Of a stretch of DNA of 64,000 nt, positions 61,799 to 64,000 are shown one piece after another. Location: positions 123,428 through 187,427 of the forward strand of contig CAKSYT010000004.1 of the NCBI GenBank assembly GCA_934524985.1, in the 5' to 3' direction. Source of the stretch: an uncultured Faecalibacterium sp. (GTDB lineage Bacteria; Bacillota; Clostridia; Oscillospirales; Ruminococcaceae). The notes under the pieces were generated by a model, which was not told the DNA's origin, searched no databases, and saw only the letters and a list, made by a program, of their open reading frames with translations. The translations under genes were made by a program, and so were the position numbers. How positions within the stretch are numbered: the first letter of the stretch is position 1; every line of letters begins with the position of its first letter.

Positions 61799-61871
61799 TC
61801 GGAGTGGCGAGACTCGAACTCGCGGCCTCCTGCTCCCAAAGCAGGCGCGCTACCAACTGCGCAACACCCCG
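61799..61871 (-). tRNA. tRNA-Pro (anticodon UGG)
   Basis: A 73-base cloverleaf. The acceptor arms CGGGGTG and CACTCCG pair with one G-U. The anticodon stem CCTGC/GCAGG carries the loop TTTGGGA, and the T-loop is GTTCGAGTC. CCA is not encoded. The discriminator base is A. Confidence 0.95.
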
Positions 61872-61904
61872 GCATCCGGCGGCACGGCTGCACCGCCAGA
61901 GTAT

Positions 61905-61933
61905 AGTATATCGTTTTTTGCGCGGTTCGTCAA
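61905..61933 (-). promoter_or_regulatory. Promoter of tRNA-Pro
   Basis: On the minus strand: TTGACG, a 17-base spacer and TATACT, 34 bases before the mature tRNA. Confidence 0.8.
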
Positions 61934-62091
61934 TACAGAATCCGCAGCTGACGGCACTGCACGGTCTGCTTTTTTTCAGCCGACAGAAGCGGCAGCAGGC
62001 AACAGCGGAAAAGGGCGCGGTGAAGGGCGCATTTACGGGAACTGGGCATGGCTTTGGTGCAACTGCCAAAAAGCAGATGCAAAAACTATAC

Positions 62092-62146
62092 AGAGTGCAA
62101 AACTTGTTGCACTCTAGTTGCAAGCTGGCCGGAAAGGTGCTATCAT
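62092..62146 (+). promoter_or_regulatory. Promoter and operator-like repeat of the HPt gene
   Basis: A perfect 9-base inverted repeat, AGAGTGCAA (62092-62100) and TTGCACTCT (62107-62115), lies just before a promoter with TTGCAA (62118-62123), 17-base spacer and TATCAT (62141-62146). The rest of 61,934-62,228 contains nothing that I can identify. Confidence 0.6.
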
Positions 62147-62228
62147 AACACTATATCGCCGTGAAACGTAGTGAGATGCGGCGGTGGGAAAGCAGACGAT
62201 AGCGAAAAAGAAAGGCACGGCGTAAGCG

Positions 62229-62576
62229 ATGACGATACAGGAATGCTATAAAAAGATGGGCGCGGACTATCAGGAGGTGCTGGGGCGGCTGTATAACGAA
62301 GCCATGATCTGCAAATTTGTGCGGATGTTTTTGCAGGACGACAGTTTTCAGATCTTGGAGGATGCGCTGCGCAGGGGAGACGTGAAGGAGGCGTTCCGCG
62401 GGGCACATACCCTCAAGGGCGTATGCCAGAATCTGGGCTTTTCCAACCTGTACGCGCCTACCTATACCCTGACCGAGACCCTGCGCGCCGGACAGCTGGA
62501 AGGCACACAGGAGCAGTTTGAAAAGGTGGCAGAGCAGTACCGCTGCACAATGGACGCCATCCGCGCGCTGGACTAA
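62229..62576 (+). CDS. Orphan HPt (histidine phosphotransfer) protein
   Basis: A 115-residue four-helix protein. The phospho-accepting His near residue 60 is in the HPt motif AHTLKGVCQNLGF. HPt proteins pass phosphate between receiver domains in a multistep phosphorelay. There is no kinase or response regulator beside it. The ribosome site is weak (GGCGTAAG). A promoter with an operator-like repeat precedes it, and a terminator follows directly, so it is transcribed alone. Confidence 0.85.
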   Translation: MTIQECYKKMGADYQEVLGRLYNEAMICKFVRMFLQDDSFQILEDALRRGDVKEAFRGAHTLKGVCQNLGFSNLYAPTYTLTETLRAGQLEGTQEQFEKVAEQYRCTMDAIRALD

Positions 62577-62585
62577 AAAAATGTG

Positions 62586-62624
62586 ATGCCGGGCGGCTTT
62601 CGGGCTGTCCGGCATTGTTCTTTT
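62586..62624 (+). terminator. Terminator after the HPt gene
   Basis: ATGCCGG (62586-62592) pairs with CCGGCAT (62609-62615), inner pairs extend the stem, and a T-rich tail follows. Confidence 0.75.
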
Positions 62625-62654
62625 ACGGGTGCGGCTGAAAACGCAGAACGCCCC

Positions 62655-62683
62655 TTGTACCGCCGCGCAGTTTGCGGTATGAT
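62655..62683 (+). promoter_or_regulatory. Promoter of the dehydrogenase gene
   Basis: TTGTAC, a 17-base spacer and TATGAT, 27 bases before ATG 62711. Confidence 0.65.
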
Positions 62684-62710
62684 AAACAAAAAGAGGGAAG
62701 GAGAACTGTT

Positions 62711-63703
62711 ATGTCCAAACATATCCTTGTCTGTCTGCCCATCAGTGCAGAGCAAAAGGCTCGCATCGAGGCAGTGCAGGGCTTTGCATATCGCTTTACC
62801 ACCCCGGATACCGCCACAGCGGAGGATGCCCTGTGGGCCGATGCCGTGCTGGGCAACTTGCCGGTGCCGCTGATCCGGCAGAACGGCTATCTGGAGTGGT
62901 TCCAGTCCAACGCAGCGGGCCCCAATAACTATCTGGAGCCGGGGGTTCTGCCGGAAAAGTGCATCGTGACCAACGCCACCGGCGCTTACGGTCTGGCCAT
63001 CAGCGAATGTATGCTGGCAATGTGGCTCAGTCTGCTCAAGGAGCTGCCCACCTACCGGGACAACCAGCGGGAGCACCGCTGGGCACCCACCGGCCACTCT
63101 GTGGGCAGCATCGCGGGCAGCCGGGTGCTGTGCGTGGGCATGGGCGATATCGGCTCGAACTTTGCCCGGCGGGCGCATGCGCTGGGCGCTGAGGTGGTGG
63201 GCGTGCGCCGCACGGTGCACCCGGACACCCCTTGCCCGGACTACTGCACCCGTGTTGTGGCGCAGAGCGAATTGGACGCAGAGCTGCCGCAGGCCGACCT
63301 TGTGGCGCTGAGCCTGCCCGGCACGCCGGAGACACTGCATCTGTTCAATGCAGAGCGGCTGGCGCTCTGCAAGCGTGGTGCCATTCTGCTCAATGTGGGC
63401 CGGGGAACTACCGTGGACGGCGAGGCGCTGGCAGCCGCTGTGCACAGCGGGCGGCTTTCCGGCGCAGGGCTGGACGTGACCGACCCCGAGCCGCTGCCGC
63501 CGGAGCATCCCCTGTGGGCAGAGCCCAACGTGATCATCACGCCCCACGTCACCGGCGGCTTCAGCCTGCCCAAGACGCTGGACAACATCGTGGATATCTT
63601 TGCGCACAACCTCAAGCGCTATGCCGCCGGCCAGCCGCTGGATAACCAGATGGACCGCCGCACCCAGTATGCCAGCGGCGCACGGCTGCAAAGCACCCTG
63701 TAA
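62711..63703 (+). CDS. D-isomer-specific 2-hydroxyacid dehydrogenase family protein
   Basis: A 330-residue NAD(P)-dependent oxidoreductase that interconverts a 2-keto acid and a D-2-hydroxy acid. The NAD-binding Rossmann motif is GMGDIGSNFA. The catalytic residues are Arg in NVGRGTTVD (about 233-241), Glu in TDPEPLP and His in ITPHVTGG. The substrate is not clear from the sequence. ATG 62711 follows AAGGAGAA. It is a single-gene unit with its own promoter. Confidence 0.92.
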   Translation: MSKHILVCLPISAEQKARIEAVQGFAYRFTTPDTATAEDALWADAVLGNLPVPLIRQNGYLEWFQSNAAGPNNYLEPGVLPEKCIVTNATGAYGLAISECMLAMWLSLLKELPTYRDNQREHRWAPTGHSVGSIAGSRVLCVGMGDIGSNFARRAHALGAEVVGVRRTVHPDTPCPDYCTRVVAQSELDAELPQADLVALSLPGTPETLHLFNAERLALCKRGAILLNVGRGTTVDGEALAAAVHSGRLSGAGLDVTDPEPLPPEHPLWAEPNVIITPHVTGGFSLPKTLDNIVDIFAHNLKRYAAGQPLDNQMDRRTQYASGARLQSTL

Positions 63704-63715
63704 GACCTGTGCTGC

Positions 63716-63744
63716 TTGACAAAACGGCGTGGGGGCGTTATACT
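63716..63744 (+). promoter_or_regulatory. Strong sigma-70 promoter without a following gene
   Basis: TTGACA, a 17-base spacer and TATACT; the -35 box is perfect. It drives the possible small RNA after it. Confidence 0.8.
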
Positions 63745-63750
63745 ACAAAT

Positions 63751-63855
63751 AGAAAAGGTGCTGCCTGCAATGGTCAGCTTCCTTTAGCTAAGTAAGTCAA
63801 TAAGAATGACCGCTCAGGAATTGGAACGCTGGGGCGGTCATTTCTTATTGTTATG
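63751..63855 (+). ncRNA. Candidate small RNA, possibly a type I toxin-antitoxin remnant
   Basis: The transcript from the 63,716 promoter would hold a first hairpin (AAAGGTGCTG with CAGCTTCCTTT) and a second, longer one in which 63799-63813 pairs with 63834-63849, with one bulged base, followed by a short T-rich stretch. A 19-codon frame starts at 63805. On the minus strand the end (NDRPSVPIPERS) recalls the 3' part of holin-like type I toxin genes of Firmicutes; that is a recollection, not a search result. Confidence 0.4.
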
Positions 63856-63924
63856 GATCTCCTGAAAGATCGCCCACGAAATTATAAATGGTATTTCCGC
63901 ACGGAGAAAAAAACTGCCGCACAA

Positions 63925-64000
63925 TGAAGTGAACCCCAAAAGTTAGACAAAAATAAGATCAAGCGACTCGAACGGTCTGAATCCTGTACTGCACAGGGCT
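63925..64000. mobile_element. Probable end of an IS3-type insertion sequence
   Basis: From 63,925 the sequence reads TGAAGTGAACCCCAAAAGTT and continues with AGAC, like the terminal repeats of IS3/IS150-group elements. A small palindrome (CCTGTACTGCACAGG) follows near the window edge. The body of the element is beyond the window. Confidence 0.45.

Noticed and set aside
1..64000. CRISPR arrays and cas genes
   Set aside because: No regularly spaced repeat series and no Cas-like proteins were seen.

Overview
The window reads as chromosome of an anaerobic Firmicute of class Clostridia. Faecalibacterium or a close Oscillospiraceae relative is my best guess; this is inferred from the type of conjugative element, the two-gene methionine synthase, and GC-rich housekeeping genes next to AT-rich acquired genes. 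Species cannot be proved from the sequence alone.

Region 1 (1-2,770): two XRE-type regulators and a tyrosine recombinase. The recombinase gene lies between two inverted copies of a 26-bp sequence (1301-1326 and 2717-2742). Region 2 (2,771-19,585): a superfamily 2 helicase with four helicase-associated repeats, followed by a Wzx/Wzy-type surface polysaccharide cluster. That cluster holds the initiating sugar-phosphate transferase, a GT4 glycosyltransferase with a G10 tract, a GT26 transferase, Wzy, Wzx, two orphan membrane proteins, an IspD/TarI-like cytidylyltransferase, LicD, the CapE-CapF-CapG set for UDP-N-acetyl-L-fucosamine, a PglD-like acyltransferase and GlmM. A cyclase-like orphan protein closes it.

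Region 3 (about 19,600-50,900): an almost complete Tn1549-type integrative conjugative element, mainly on the minus strand. In transcription order it has RepA, ParA, ParB, accessory proteins, PcfB, VirD4, Maff2, a TrbL/VirB6-like protein, PrgI, VirB4, an NlpC/P60 hydrolase, DUF4315 and DUF4366 proteins, topoisomerase III, a YodL protein, TTRAP, a giant methylase-helicase, MobC, a CD1845-type protein, an AAA ATPase cargo gene and the relaxase. A complete group II intron (24,620-27,004) splits the giant gene. The exons join in frame to a protein of 2,527 residues. No integrase lies beside this block; the only one in the window is at 1,540, so the polysaccharide cluster may be cargo of the element.

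Region 4 (51,000-58,000): a WYL regulator with its own promoter, then five closely spaced genes: a glycine-rich membrane/coiled-coil protein, a 464-residue protein of unknown function, two paralogous GTPases with a DUF697-like hydrophobic C-terminal half, and a small membrane protein between them. An XRE regulator with a clear operator follows. Two copies of an imperfect repeat of about 80 bp bracket this block. It is the best candidate here for an undescribed system. Its make-up suggests a membrane-acting GTPase device, possibly for defence or stress, but the function is inferred only.

Region 5 (58,000-64,000): a structure-rich non-coding stretch, the methionine synthase gene (metH) with its separate reactivation-domain gene, tRNA-Pro, an orphan HPt protein, a D-2-hydroxyacid dehydrogenase, a possible small RNA and the probable end of an insertion sequence.
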